Shown: positions 52,032 to 61,511, numbered from the stretch's first letter. The stretch is DNA of 64,000 nucleotides from an uncultured Spirochaetaceae bacterium (GCA_944389295.1 CALXLV010000032.1:1-64000), one strand, 5' to 3'. The notes: generated by a model not told the origin, from the sequence alone. Numbers and translations are program-made.

Positions 52032-52926
52032 AGAACTTGGAGAGGTAGTACTGTGCGTAGCGCCCGATGCGGTGGAAGAAGTCCTTCCCCTTCTCTTTTC
52101 CGGCCTTGCGCACAGCCTCCTCTGCGCTCATGTTCTTATCCTTGTGCTTGTACTCGTCCCACCTTCTGACGAGCCAGAGGTACATATCGCCCTCGGTCTG
52201 GCCGGGGAACGCCGCGAGAAGGTGCTCCGCCCTTATCTCACTGACTATCGGCGAGTAGACATTCTCATACCAGCTCTTCGCCGCATCCTCGAATGATATC
52301 TCATAGTCCTTGTCCTGATTGATATAGTACTTGTGCACAAGTATGTGATTCACCATCTCGGGATATGAGCCGGGAGATGTGAACACGATGTCGCCCATGG
52401 GAAGGTATGATGGTTTGTACTGTGAGATGAAGGTGTTTCTCTCGTAGTCCACGACCTTCTCTCTAAGCTCCTTCATCGAGATGCCGGGCTTGATAGGAAT
52501 TTCCGTATCGAGCTCGACAACTTCGGCATCGATGAACTCCACACCCTGCGCTTTGGCAACCGACACCCTGTGGTTGCCGTCGCGGACAAAGTAATACCCT
52601 CCAAGACTGTAGACGGATATCGGAGGGAGAATCACCGAGTTTATCACGGCGGCATCGACGCTGCACCACCTAGTCCTCAGCTGCTCCCGCTTTGGAAAGA
52701 ACGCAGAAGAGAAGTCATGATAGCGTCCTTCCGAACCTATTATCTTCGAGACGGGAATGGTCCTCATCCCGAGGTATGTCTCTGATTTCGGCTTTATTAT
52801 CGAAGTGACCTCATACAGCGACATGAGATCATTGTTCTTCCATGAGAGTGCCGACATAAGCCCCTGGAACTTGGCTTTGCGCTTCGCCTTAGTGAAATCT
52901 TCCAATGCTGTAGAGTCGATAGCCAT
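52021..52926 (-). CDS. ParB/sulfiredoxin-fold-like protein of unknown function
   Basis: The 301-aa protein contains YYFVRDGNHRVSVAKAQG (about 108-125), resembling the phosphate-binding GxHR loop of ParB-like nuclease and sulfiredoxin domains. The C-terminal half is helical and charged. No helix-turn-helix for a ParB chromosome-segregation role is evident and no ParA is near. It is cotranscribed with the phosphoesterase gene, 1 nt apart, so the two probably act in one process. The true function is unknown. Confidence 0.7.
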   Translation of the reverse strand: MAIDSTALEDFTKAKRKAKFQGLMSALSWKNNDLMSLYEVTSIIKPKSETYLGMRTIPVSKIIGSEGRYHDFSSAFFPKREQLRTRWCSVDAAVINSVILPPISVYSLGGYYFVRDGNHRVSVAKAQGVEFIDAEVVELDTEIPIKPGISMKELREKVVDYERNTFISQYKPSYLPMGDIVFTSPGSYPEMVNHILVHKYYINQDKDYEISFEDAAKSWYENVYSPIVSEIRAEHLLAAFPGQTEGDMYLWLVRRWDEYKHKDKNMSAEEAVRKAGKEKGKDFFHRIGRYAQYYLSKFSRN

Positions 52927-52927
52927 A

Positions 52928-53623
52928 TCACTTCCCTAATGTCTCATCCTCAAGGATGTAGTTCTTGTAGATGTTTATAACCTTTGTATCGCAGTATTCC
53001 GAGAGCCTCTTGGCGTTTATGTCATCGAGATGGACATGTCCGTGCAGGAGGTATTTCGGCTTGTACTTCGCCATGAACGAGAGGAAGCACTCGAAACCTT
53101 TGTGACAGAGATCCTCCCCATCTCCCATGCCGCGCGGAGGCGCATGGGTGACAAGAATGTCGAGGGCCCTCCCGTAACGTTTCCTGTTGTAGATCAGGCG
53201 GGGAATTAGGCGGTTGATGCGCCACTGCATCTGCTTCTCGGAGTACTGGCTGTCCCCGTTGTTGTAGAGCATCGAGCCGCCCAGTCCCGCGATTATGAGA
53301 TCATGACGCTTGTCGTAGATGCACTTGCCGTCGAGGAAGAAGCCTCCGAACGCCGGCATTGTCTGCACGCTCCCTGTCTGACTGAAGCCATGAAGCACCT
53401 GACTGTCACTGCCGAAGCCCTTCATCATCCTCCCGAAATCCTCAAGGTTATGATTGCCATAGACATAGTAGACATCCTTGCGGAGCATTGTCTGTATGTA
53501 GTCATAGTAACGGAGAGGAAGATCGCCTGCGGAGATGACAAAATCGACATCCCTGTAGAGCTCAGGGGCAATGGATGAGTAGATGAGAGTATCCGTCGCA
53601 TCCGATATGCAGAGAATCTTCAT
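52928..53623 (-). CDS. Calcineurin-like metallophosphoesterase
   Basis: The 231-aa protein has SAGDLP, the GNHN motif (YGNHNLEDF), THAPPRG and HGHVHLDD of the dimetal phosphoesterase family. The first motif, usually DxH, reads SDATD: the Asp is present but the His is not, so the first metal site may be altered. TAATCT with TTGCAA 18 nt upstream predicts a start about 3-4 nt before the ATG. The paired gene downstream is ParB-like. Confidence 0.85.
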   Translation of the reverse strand: MKILCISDATDTLIYSSIAPELYRDVDFVISAGDLPLRYYDYIQTMLRKDVYYVYGNHNLEDFGRMMKGFGSDSQVLHGFSQTGSVQTMPAFGGFFLDGKCIYDKRHDLIIAGLGGSMLYNNGDSQYSEKQMQWRINRLIPRLIYNRKRYGRALDILVTHAPPRGMGDGEDLCHKGFECFLSFMAKYKPKYLLHGHVHLDDINAKRLSEYCDTKVINIYKNYILEDETLGK

Positions 53624-53866
53624 AGCCAGCTATAGATTATTGCGGAGAGACCGTGTTTTGCAAAGCCATTTCATCATAAGAAAATCATGAAATTAAGCAT
53701 TCAGGTCAATGTCGGAATTCTTTAACGAAATTTGCTCTTCCAAGATTATATCCCTTCCCGTTCAGGTTCCGGGAAAGCAGTCAGCCTTGGAAATGGCATC
53801 AGCCCTTTTGCTGACCTTCAGAGTCATATGCGCAGTTCTCTTCAGTCAGGCTCTGGCGCGTCAGAC

Positions 53867-53921
53867 TGCGAGATTAGTGCGAGATTAGTGCGAGATTAGT
53901 GCGAGATTACTGCGAGAATCA
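53867..53921. repeat. Tandem 11-bp repeats after the AlbA_2-type gene
   Basis: TGCGAGATTAG occurs three times in direct tandem at 53867-53899, with TGCGAGATTAC at 53900-53910 and a decayed copy at 53911-53921 that runs into the stop codon of the AlbA_2-type gene. Eleven is not a multiple of three, so copy-number change would shift frames. The rest of 53624-53866 holds no gene. Confidence 0.8.
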
Positions 53922-55571
53922 TGGAATGAAATAAGACGTACTCCTGCCATTTCCACGCTTCGCAATTTTACCGGCTTTAACAAGACTGCGAAGCAAAAAG
54001 GTCGCATGATCGGCACTGCTGTTGCAGATACAGGCAGCTTCCATTCTTGTTATACTGCCGTTTTCCCTGATGTGCTCTATTATTTTTTTCCGCTCTGTTC
54101 TGGTATCAGAGCCAGCCTGCCTTGAGTAACTCTCAGGATTTCCTTCCGCAATAAAAATCTTTTTACTGGGAATATAATACCTTCCCGGCCCATTTCCAAT
54201 TCCATCTGCAAGCTCATGTTCCACAAGCCATTCAATTGTGTCTCTGGCCTCACTAGACTGTTTCTGAACGCGTTTAGCCAGAATATCCAGTGTAACTCTG
54301 CGCTCAGTACGCAAGACAGACAGCATGATAAGCATATCCACAGAAAACTCAGTATCAAGCCTGCTCTGCTCTTCAACAATCATTCTGACAAAATTCAGAT
54401 CTTTATCATAGCTCTTCATTCTGAGCTCAACAAAAGTGTCCGTCGATGATGAATAATCCGGGAAAGAATGGCCGCTCTTTATCATTGAAGCAAATATCTT
54501 ATCAACACCGCGCCCCGTTCTCTCCGCCAGTCCAATGCGTTTAGCAGCTTCTGCAAGCAGCCTGTTTCTCGGTATAGGCCCGACTGTAAGTATATTGTCG
54601 GGAGAAACGCCGCGGACAAAACCTCCCGGACTGGTTATCGTCAAAACTCCAGGACGCATCTGGACAACCACGGCACCAAGTCTGTAATAATCACGATGAA
54701 CGAGAGCGTTGACAAAACCTTCACGGAACGCCTCGTGCTCATAATCAGGAACAAGAATTCTGAAAAGCCCTACCTGCAATTCCTGTTCAGAGACTCTGGA
54801 TAAAAACAGATTATTCACAGTCTCAAAGATTTCAATGAGTGACGAAAACATGGCAGGAGGATTCATAATAACCTTTGTATCATCAAGAACCTGAAATAGA
54901 ACTTCATGACCCGGTACAAAATCCTTAATAACTTCACGTTTTCCTACAAAAAGTACACCTGCCACCGTAGGATAAACAATTCCTTTTATACTGCGCGAGA
55001 ACCCCAGAGCAAGATCGAGTTCATCATCTGTGAGAGAAAGCAGAGTCCTGTCACCATTGTGTATTCCGACCAGCTTGCGGAGACGCTCATGCTCAAGAGA
55101 ACTGAACGCCTACGCTGCGGTAATACTCGTAATAACCTGCGCAGAAGGATCAAGAAGCTGCAGATAGGAAAGGCGCTGTACTATTTCAGGCGGTGTGAGA
55201 GGTTTTGTATATGGTTCTCCATCCTGGTGCAGCCTTCTCTCTCCATACCGCCCATCACTCGTAGCATAAAGCTGATCTGGAGAATCGATATTTATAACAA
55301 GAACTTTCTGGCCCTCATCACTTTCTTCCAAAGTAACGGATACGGGAACAGGTGGATATGTATGTTCCTGTATAGCAGCCTTCATTTTCACAGCATCAGA
55401 ATGCTGCTTACAGACACCGCTCACCCGTCCGTCATCTTCGATACCGAGATAAAGAATGCCGCCCTCTGAATTAGCCATGGAACAGACATCATAATAAAGT
55501 CTATCCATTGGATAGCATTTAACGTCGCTCTTGAACTCTATTGTAATCGATTCCTTCTCAGGAAACTTCAT
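53919..55571 (-). pseudogene. AlbA_2/Schlafen-like ATP-binding regulator with in-frame amber stop
   Basis: A single frame of 551 codons is interrupted only by TAG at 55112-55110. The first part (153 aa) has the AlbA_2 domain: ESITIEFKSDV, MANSEGGILYLGIEDDGRVSG. After the stop the same frame continues AFSSLEHERLRKLVG, then VAGVLFVGKREV, the GHKL-like block REGFVNALVHRDYY, RTGRGVDKIF and a C-terminal winged helix. AGGAGA precedes the ATG, and the gene starts 13 nt after punA. It is a recent nonsense pseudogene, a sequencing error or a case of readthrough. Confidence 0.8.
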
Positions 55572-55584
55572 CAGCTCTCCTCTG

Positions 55585-56421
55585 TCACAGCTTCTCTTCC
55601 GGCCATCTTCTCACGATCTCACGGACAAGCGATGTGAATGATGATTTAACTCTCTCACCCGTCTCAAGCACTTCCTCGTGGTTGAGAGGCTGATCAAGGA
55701 TTCCAGCAGCCATGTTCGTGAGGCAGCTTATGCCGAGTGTATGCATCCTCATATGCGAGGCGGCTATCGCCTCCGGGACTGTGGACATGCCGACCGCATC
55801 CGCGCCTGCAAGGCGTGCGAAACGGACTTCCGCCGCTGTCTCGAACGACGGGCCGGTGAAGAGCATGTAGACACCCTTTCTGACGCTCAGCCCCTTTACA
55901 GCAGCGGCTTCCTCTGCTGTCTGCAGAAGTTCCTTGTCATAAGCTGTGGTCATATCAAAAAAGCGCGCACCGAGCCCATCGGGGTTGCGCCCGCGGAGAG
56001 GATTGTCTGCAATGAGCTTGATATGATCCTCGATGAGCATGAGATCACCGGGCTTCCACGCCGTATTCACGCATCCTGCGGCGTTTGTGAGGAAGAGCGA
56101 ACGGATTCCGAGCATATACATCGTACGCACAGGATAGACGACCTCGTCCATCGAGTAGCCCTCATAGTAGTGGAAGCGGCCCTGCATGCACATGACGCAC
56201 TTTCCCTCAAGCATGCCGGTGACAAGCCTGCCCTTATGTCCCGGCACAGTCGATACAGGGAAGTGCGGAATCTCGTGATAATCAATCACAGCCGCATCTT
56301 CTATGCTGTCCGCAAGATCGCCGAGTCCTGATCCCAGGATCATCCCGATCACAGGTTTTCTTCCATCAAGCCTCTTTTCGATGAAGGCTTTCGTTTCATT
56401 CAGTTTTTCCATCAGTTCCAT
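55585..56421 (-). CDS. punA: Purine nucleoside phosphorylase
   Basis: The 278-aa protein is the trimeric PNP type. GSGLGDLADSIEDA, PHFPVSTVPGHKGRLV, MQGRFHYYEGYSMDEV and LTNAAGCVN are family blocks, and Glu/Met in FETAAEVRF with the Asn of CLTNMAAGI line the purine and ribose sites. It splits inosine, guanosine and their deoxy forms. It is co-transcribed with the BMP-type importer, pairing uptake with breakdown. TAGGAT ends 6 nt before ATG 56421 and its AGGAT could also serve as a weak ribosome binding site. Confidence 0.95.
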   Translation of the reverse strand: MELMEKLNETKAFIEKRLDGRKPVIGMILGSGLGDLADSIEDAAVIDYHEIPHFPVSTVPGHKGRLVTGMLEGKCVMCMQGRFHYYEGYSMDEVVYPVRTMYMLGIRSLFLTNAAGCVNTAWKPGDLMLIEDHIKLIADNPLRGRNPDGLGARFFDMTTAYDKELLQTAEEAAAVKGLSVRKGVYMLFTGPSFETAAEVRFARLAGADAVGMSTVPEAIAASHMRMHTLGISCLTNMAAGILDQPLNHEEVLETGERVKSSFTSLVREIVRRWPEEKL

Positions 56422-56435
56422 ATCATCATCCTACA

Positions 56436-57389
56436 TCAGAACGGCTCCCCGGAAGCAAGAGGAGCGGCGCTTCTCCTGCTCGAGAATACAAGTGCGATAA
56501 GCGTGGCCAGATAGGGGAACATCCCGAGATATCCCGTAGGTATGCTCTGGAATACGGGGAATACCTTTCCCATATTCGCGATCGTCATGCACAGCCCGAA
56601 GAAGAATGTCGAGCCGAGTATTCCCAGCGGCTTCCACTGCCCGAAAATAAGCGCAGCGATGGCCAAAAAGCCGAGGCCGTTTATGCCGCTTCCGGCGTTG
56701 TATTCACCCGCGTATGTCACGAGGATGCACGCTCCGCCGAGACCTGAGAGGAGGCCGGATGCCATGACGCCGATGTATCTCATTCTGTGGACATTCACCC
56801 CCGCAGATGCGACAGCGGATGGATGCTCTCCGCACGCCCTGAGGCGCAGTCCGAAAGAAGTCTTGTAAAGAAGGAACCACGATGCAAGCCATATGAAAAG
56901 GCACACCCACGTCGTCCAGTATGTGCTGGTGAAGAAGAGCGGACCTATGACCGGGATATTGGAAAGAAGGGGAACATCATTCCTGATGATTCCGCGCACG
57001 ATCGTTATATTTCCGCTTCCCGTTATCGTCTGCGCAAGAAAGAGCGTGACTGCCGTGGAGAGCATGTTTATCGCGGTTCCGGATATCACCTGATTGGCTT
57101 TCAGGTTTATCGCGGCGAAGGCATGAAGAAGCGAGAGAAGCGTGGATGCGGCCATCGCCACCGCAATCCCGATCACAATGGCGAGGACGAAGCTGAATCC
57201 CGGTATGGCCTGCAGCTTCACAATCGCGGCGGCCGCCGAGAATACGCCGAAGAGCATCAGGCCCTCGATGCAGAGATTCGTCACGCCGGAGCGTTCGGAG
57301 TAAAGCCCGCCGAGTGCACCCATTAAAATCGGAATGGTATATGCTATCGCAGACGGTATTATGGTTGTGAGAACGTTCCAGAAACCCAT
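56436..57389 (-). CDS. Nucleoside ABC transporter permease 2
   Basis: The 317-aa membrane protein (BPD_transp_2 type) has about eight to ten helices and the conserved YSERSGVTNLCIEGLMLFG near the N-terminus, and it ends in a short basic tail. It is the shorter of two permeases of the RfuD/NupQ group. The start is ATG 57389, overlapping the stop of the first permease. It partners the permease and ATPase genes upstream. Confidence 0.92.
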   Translation of the reverse strand: MGFWNVLTTIIPSAIAYTIPILMGALGGLYSERSGVTNLCIEGLMLFGVFSAAAAIVKLQAIPGFSFVLAIVIGIAVAMAASTLLSLLHAFAAINLKANQVISGTAINMLSTAVTLFLAQTITGSGNITIVRGIIRNDVPLLSNIPVIGPLFFTSTYWTTWVCLFIWLASWFLLYKTSFGLRLRACGEHPSAVASAGVNVHRMRYIGVMASGLLSGLGGACILVTYAGEYNAGSGINGLGFLAIAALIFGQWKPLGILGSTFFFGLCMTIANMGKVFPVFQSIPTGYLGMFPYLATLIALVFSSRRSAAPLASGEPF

Positions 57390-58606
57390 CACCTCTCCTC
57401 CTTTTCCGCTCTGAGAAGGGCCTTTCCCTCTTTGGCGTAGACTTTGAACTTCTCCTTGGTAAGCGACTCTATCGGAGAAGTGTCTCCCTGCTTTCGCATA
57501 GCCGCCTTTGCCGCATCCTCCTTCTTCTCAAAGCGGGATCGGAAGATTCCGTTCCAGAACGAGGCGAGAATAACGTTTGTGGCGGTGAAGTAGATTATCG
57601 TGGCGATTATCGTGTCCGCGATCTCTGTGGGAATGCCCGTAGCTGCCAGCGAACCCCTTCCCATCTTGAGTATTCCGAAGAAGATTGCGGAGAAGAATAT
57701 TCCCGCAGGAGAACAGTTGCCGAGAAGAGCCACAGCGATGCCGTCAAAGCCCTCGTTAGGCATCTTGCCCATCTCCATTATATTGGAATATCCGCAGTAG
57801 TAGGTAAGACCAGCAAGGCTGGCAAGGGCGCCCGCTATGGCCATCGAGACCATTATCGAACGGTTGACCTTTATGCCCGCGTACTCTGCGCAGAACCTGT
57901 TGGCTCCGACAGCCTTGAGGTTGAAGCCCAGTGTCGTCCTCTCAAGGATGAACCATACGGCAAAGCACATTATTATTGCCAAGAAGAAACCGTAGTTGAG
58001 CGTCGAGAAGCCTGTGAGCCCCGTAATCCAGTCGGCGCGGAGGGTATGTATAGTCTCTATCGGTCTGGACTTCACTGAAATCGTTGGATCGATAATGAAG
58101 CGCGGAATGAAGTCATAGACGAGCCAGTAGGCAGTCCAGTTGAGCATGATCGTCGAGACAACCTCATGGACGTTGAACTTCGCTTTCAGAAAGCCCGCGA
58201 TGAATCCCCATACAGCCCCAGCCGCCATGGAGGCGACAATGATTATCGGAAGATATATCGCCCTCGGCATATCAAGAGGAAGGTAGTATGCGAGTATCGA
58301 CCCGGTTATTCCTCCAATGAGCATCTGTCCGGATGCCCCGATGTTGAAGAGTCCTGTCTTGAACGCGAACGCCACCGAAAGGCCTATGAGAATCAGCTGA
58401 GTGGACATTCCCAGCGTATTTCCTATGCGCCTTGTGTTGGAAAGCGCTCCGAAGAGTATCCTCTCAAAGCCGGCGAAGGGGTTCTTGCCTATGCAGAGGA
58501 TGAAAACGCATCCTGCGGCTATTCCGAGGAGCACCGCCGAAAGCGAGACGATAAGCGGCGATGCCTTCCTTGCCTCGAGGGGCTTATGTATCTCTCTTCT
58601 TCTCAT
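57389..58606 (-). CDS. Nucleoside ABC transporter permease 1
   Basis: The 405-aa permease (NupP/RfuC type) has AFKTGLFNIGASGQMLIGG, the counterpart of the motif in permease 2, and FNVHEVVSTIMLNW and YSNIMEMGKMPNEGFDGIAVALLGNCSP. A charged C-terminal extension of about 50 residues is present. It forms the heterodimeric channel with permease 2. The start overlaps the ATPase stop. Confidence 0.92.
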   Translation of the reverse strand: MRRREIHKPLEARKASPLIVSLSAVLLGIAAGCVFILCIGKNPFAGFERILFGALSNTRRIGNTLGMSTQLILIGLSVAFAFKTGLFNIGASGQMLIGGITGSILAYYLPLDMPRAIYLPIIIVASMAAGAVWGFIAGFLKAKFNVHEVVSTIMLNWTAYWLVYDFIPRFIIDPTISVKSRPIETIHTLRADWITGLTGFSTLNYGFFLAIIMCFAVWFILERTTLGFNLKAVGANRFCAEYAGIKVNRSIMVSMAIAGALASLAGLTYYCGYSNIMEMGKMPNEGFDGIAVALLGNCSPAGIFFSAIFFGILKMGRGSLAATGIPTEIADTIIATIIYFTATNVILASFWNGIFRSRFEKKEDAAKAAMRKQGDTSPIESLTKEKFKVYAKEGKALLRAEKEER

Positions 58607-60120
58607 CACTTCTCCCCCTTCCTTATTCCCGCCATCATGAGGCCGACGGCGTGCTCATCGGTCGAGGATGTGTCAACAATGTCTATCAGCTCGCCGCCGG
58701 ATATCACAGCTATCTTATCGGAGAGGTTGAAGATCTCATCGAGCTCGAACGATACCAAAAGGACGGCCTTTCCCCTGTCGCGCTCTTCGACAAGCTGCTT
58801 GTGGATGAACTCTATGGCGCCGACATCAAGACCGCGCGTCGGCTGTACCGCAATCAGGAGATCGGGGTCCGCTGTGATCTCGCGTCCTATTATCGCCTTC
58901 TGCTGGTTACCGCCTGAGAGCTTTCCCGCAAGCGAGTCTATGCCCTCTCCGGAGCGGACATCAAACTTGTCTGTGATCTCCTCAGCATATGCGGCTATCT
59001 CCCCGTAATCGAGAAGCCCGTGCTTTGAGAACGGCTCCTTCGTGAAAAGTTTTATCACCATGTTTGATGAAATCGGCTCAGAGAGTATAAGTCCTCTCTT
59101 CTGCCTGTCCTCAGGGATATGCCCCATCCCCATCTCGTTGCGTCCGGCGATGGAGAGCTTCGTTATGTCGCGCCCTTTGAACTTTATCGTCCCCGATTCT
59201 GCCTTTCTCAGGCCTGTGACAGCCTCGACAAGCTCCGTCTGGCCGTTGCCGTCAACTCCCGCAAGCCCTATTATCTCACCGGAGCGCACGGTAAGGGAGA
59301 AATGCTTCACTCCCAGGACTCTCCTGCTGTTCATCACAGAGAGGTCCTCCACCTCAAGAACGGGACTGCCCGGCTTTGACGGAGCCTTCTTAACCTTGAA
59401 TGATACGGGGCGGCCCACCATCGCCGCGGCCATCTCCTCAACGCTCGTGGATGCGGCATCCACAACTCCCACGAGGCGTCCGCGCCTTATTATCGTGCAG
59501 CGCTGCGCGACAGCCTTTATCTCCTCGAGCTTGTGGGTAATCAGGATGATGGACTTTCCTTCAGCCGCCAGATTTCTCATGATCTGCATCAGCTCGTCTA
59601 TCTCCTGCGGAGTGAGAACTGCCGTCGGCTCGTCGAATATAAGGATATCGGCATCGCGGTAGAGCATCTTGAGAATCTCTACCCTCTGCTGCATTCCTAC
59701 GGTTATATCCTCTATCACCATATCTGGTTCGATTGATAGTCCGTAGCGTTCAGATATCTCCTTTATCTTTCTGAAGGCCTTCTTTATGTCGTAGATGAAG
59801 CCCCCTTCCTTTCCCATTATTATGTTTTCGGCGACGGTGAAGTTGTGCACGAGCTGGAAGTGCTGGTGAACCATTCCTATGCCGAGATCGAAGGCATCGT
59901 TGGGATTCTTTATGCTGACTTCCCTTCCCCTTACCTTTATTACTCCCCTGTCAGGGCGGTAAAGGCCGAAGAGGATGCTCATCAGCGTCGATTTGCCCGC
60001 GCCGTTCTCTCCGAGGATTGCGTGGATCTCTCCTTCCTCGACCTGCAAAGTGATATCGTCGTTAGCCACGATACCGGGAAACTCCTTGCGGATTCCAAGC
60101 ATTTCAATAACGTAACTCAA
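58606..60120 (-). CDS. Nucleoside ABC transporter ATPase, two domains
   Basis: The 504-aa protein has two ABC domains as in RbsA/NupO. Domain 1 has GENGAGKSTLM and ILIFDEPTAVLTP. Domain 2 has GVDGNGQTE in place of a Walker A lysine motif, and LSGGNQQKAIIGRE with LLIAVQPTRGLD, so only the first site may hydrolyse ATP efficiently. The start is TTG 60120 with GGAGAA 4 nt upstream; an ATG 6 codons later has no ribosome binding site. Confidence 0.92.
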   Translation of the reverse strand: MSYVIEMLGIRKEFPGIVANDDITLQVEEGEIHAILGENGAGKSTLMSILFGLYRPDRGVIKVRGREVSIKNPNDAFDLGIGMVHQHFQLVHNFTVAENIIMGKEGGFIYDIKKAFRKIKEISERYGLSIEPDMVIEDITVGMQQRVEILKMLYRDADILIFDEPTAVLTPQEIDELMQIMRNLAAEGKSIILITHKLEEIKAVAQRCTIIRRGRLVGVVDAASTSVEEMAAAMVGRPVSFKVKKAPSKPGSPVLEVEDLSVMNSRRVLGVKHFSLTVRSGEIIGLAGVDGNGQTELVEAVTGLRKAESGTIKFKGRDITKLSIAGRNEMGMGHIPEDRQKRGLILSEPISSNMVIKLFTKEPFSKHGLLDYGEIAAYAEEITDKFDVRSGEGIDSLAGKLSGGNQQKAIIGREITADPDLLIAVQPTRGLDVGAIEFIHKQLVEERDRGKAVLLVSFELDEIFNLSDKIAVISGGELIDIVDTSSTDEHAVGLMMAGIRKGEK

Positions 60121-60163
60121 TGGATTCTCCCATCAGAGGGCGCAGAGAGCGCATTTCAAATAA

Positions 60164-60184
60164 GGCCACCCGTAACAGGTGGCC
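60164..60184 (-). terminator. Intercistronic hairpin after the binding-protein gene
   Basis: GGCCACC (60164-60170) and GGTGGCC (60178-60184) form a 7-bp stem, followed on the minus strand by TTATTTG. It lies in the 84-nt gap between the binding-protein and ATPase genes. Such a stem would let the binding protein be made in excess by partial termination or mRNA stabilisation. Confidence 0.6.
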
Positions 60185-60204
60185 ATGCTGTTTCCTGGAC
60201 TGTC

Positions 60205-61260
60205 TCAGGGAATCAGGCCGTCAGCCGTATCCTGCACGGTGATGGCTCCGTCCTTGATGAACTGGGCGACCTCTGCCACCGCAGCCTCGATCTCGGGAGT
60301 GAGGTTGGGGTTCTCAGCTGGAATTCCGGCCCTGTCGTCAGCGACTCCGAGCACGAGGTGCTGTCCGCCCTGGTATGTGCCGTTGGCCGCAGCCATCGCC
60401 TGATCATAAGCGACACCTGTGACATCCTTCATAGCGGATGTGAGTATGCATGACTCGCCGTTTCCCATGTCTCCGACGGTGTACTGGTCGACATCGACGC
60501 CGACTGCCCAGACATCCTCTCCTGCAAGACGGCGATTCTTCGCTTCGTTGATAACGCCGACGCCCGTACCGCCCGCGGCTGCGAAGATGGCATCAACGCC
60601 CTTGTCGAACATAGCCATAGCAAGCTGCTGTCCTCCTGCGAGATCAGCGAACGATCCCTGATAGACGAAGTTGGAGGGGTCCATCGAGACAGATGTGCCG
60701 AAGTTGTCATTGGCGTACTTCACGCCCTGCTGGAAGCCCCAGTTGAACTTCTGCACGGCGGGAATCTCAAGGCCGCCGACAAAGCCCACATCCCCTTCCT
60801 GGAGCTTGAGAGCCGTAGCGAGACCGGCCATGAATCCGGATTCCTGCTCCTTGAATGTGATCGCGACTGTGTTCGGTCCGATTCCCGAAGCGAGAGCGTC
60901 ATCGATGATGATGAGCTTGAGATCAGGATACATCTCCTGTGCCTGAGAAACTGCCTCAGCGAAGAGGTAACCCGGGCATGCGATGAATCTGTAGCCATTG
61001 TCGTAGAGATCAGAGATGGCCGTGAGATAATCGGTTGTGGTAGTTCCGGAAGGTCTGAGATATGTGCACTGGAGACCGAGCTCGTCAGCGGCCTTCTTCA
61101 CTCCCTCATATGTTCCCTGATTGAACGAACGGTCATCGATCGTGCCTGAGTCGGTAACCATTCCGAACATCAGCTCTCCCCCGGCAGCCTCGCCTGAGCC
61201 GCTTGCACAGGCTGCGAAGCAGATACATGCCATAAGAAGCACAGAAATGATCTTCTTCAT
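60205..61260 (-). CDS. BMP-family nucleoside-binding lipoprotein
   Basis: The 351-aa protein has a lipobox (CFAAC, C18) and the BMP/PnrA fold: FGMVTDSGTIDDRSFNQGTYEGVKKAADELG, TYLRPSGTTT, FKEQESGFMAGLATALK and FAAAGGTGVGVINEAK. Treponemal PnrA/TmpC of this family binds purine nucleosides. The adjacent punA supports the same here. AGGAG precedes the ATG and a strong promoter lies 31-59 nt upstream of it. Confidence 0.93.
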   Translation of the reverse strand: MKKIISVLLMACICFAACASGSGEAAGGELMFGMVTDSGTIDDRSFNQGTYEGVKKAADELGLQCTYLRPSGTTTTDYLTAISDLYDNGYRFIACPGYLFAEAVSQAQEMYPDLKLIIIDDALASGIGPNTVAITFKEQESGFMAGLATALKLQEGDVGFVGGLEIPAVQKFNWGFQQGVKYANDNFGTSVSMDPSNFVYQGSFADLAGGQQLAMAMFDKGVDAIFAAAGGTGVGVINEAKNRRLAGEDVWAVGVDVDQYTVGDMGNGESCILTSAMKDVTGVAYDQAMAAANGTYQGGQHLVLGVADDRAGIPAENPNLTPEIEAAVAEVAQFIKDGAITVQDTADGLIP

Positions 61261-61278
61261 CGTACTCTCCTTTTAGGA

Positions 61279-61319
61279 TGTGGTGACCACATTCTAATCT
61301 GTAGATATACAGCTGTCAA
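61279..61319 (-). promoter_or_regulatory. Nucleoside importer promoter and operator-like dyad
   Basis: On the minus strand TTGACA (61319-61314), exactly 17 nt and TAGAAT (61296-61291) form the best promoter match in the window. TGTGGT-C-ACCACA (61279-61291), a perfect 6+1+6 inverted repeat, starts within the -10 and covers the transcription start. A second dyad, CTGTA-N4-TACAG, occupies the spacer. Both are placed where a repressor would act; the regulator is unknown and no purine riboswitch is visible. Confidence 0.7.
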
Positions 61320-61482
61320 ACCTGACGGCATGCCCGCATTACAGCATCAAATACCGCAACTGCAGCATCCGCAATGAGTTACGAAGGAACAGAGAATGAT
61401 GCAGAAAGGCAAAATACAACAACTTGCAACAGAGCGGCGCAAAACCCGCTCCACAATGCTTTCAGAAAGATGAAGATTATCG

Positions 61483-61511
61483 TTGTTTCCCCGGAAAAGC
61501 AGTGCGATACT
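61483..61511 (+). promoter_or_regulatory. Promoter of the GH120 gene
   Basis: TTGTTT (61483-61488), 17 nt, GATACT (61506-61511). The predicted start is about 30 nt before ATG 61548, leaving room for the AAGGAG ribosome binding site. The rest of 61320-61547 has no gene. Confidence 0.5.

Noticed and set aside
53867-53921. CRISPR array
   Set aside because: The repeats are 11 bp and directly adjacent, with no spacers and no cas genes.
61261-61320. Purine riboswitch ahead of the BMP operon
   Set aside because: The leader is about 25 nt, far too short for the three-way junction.
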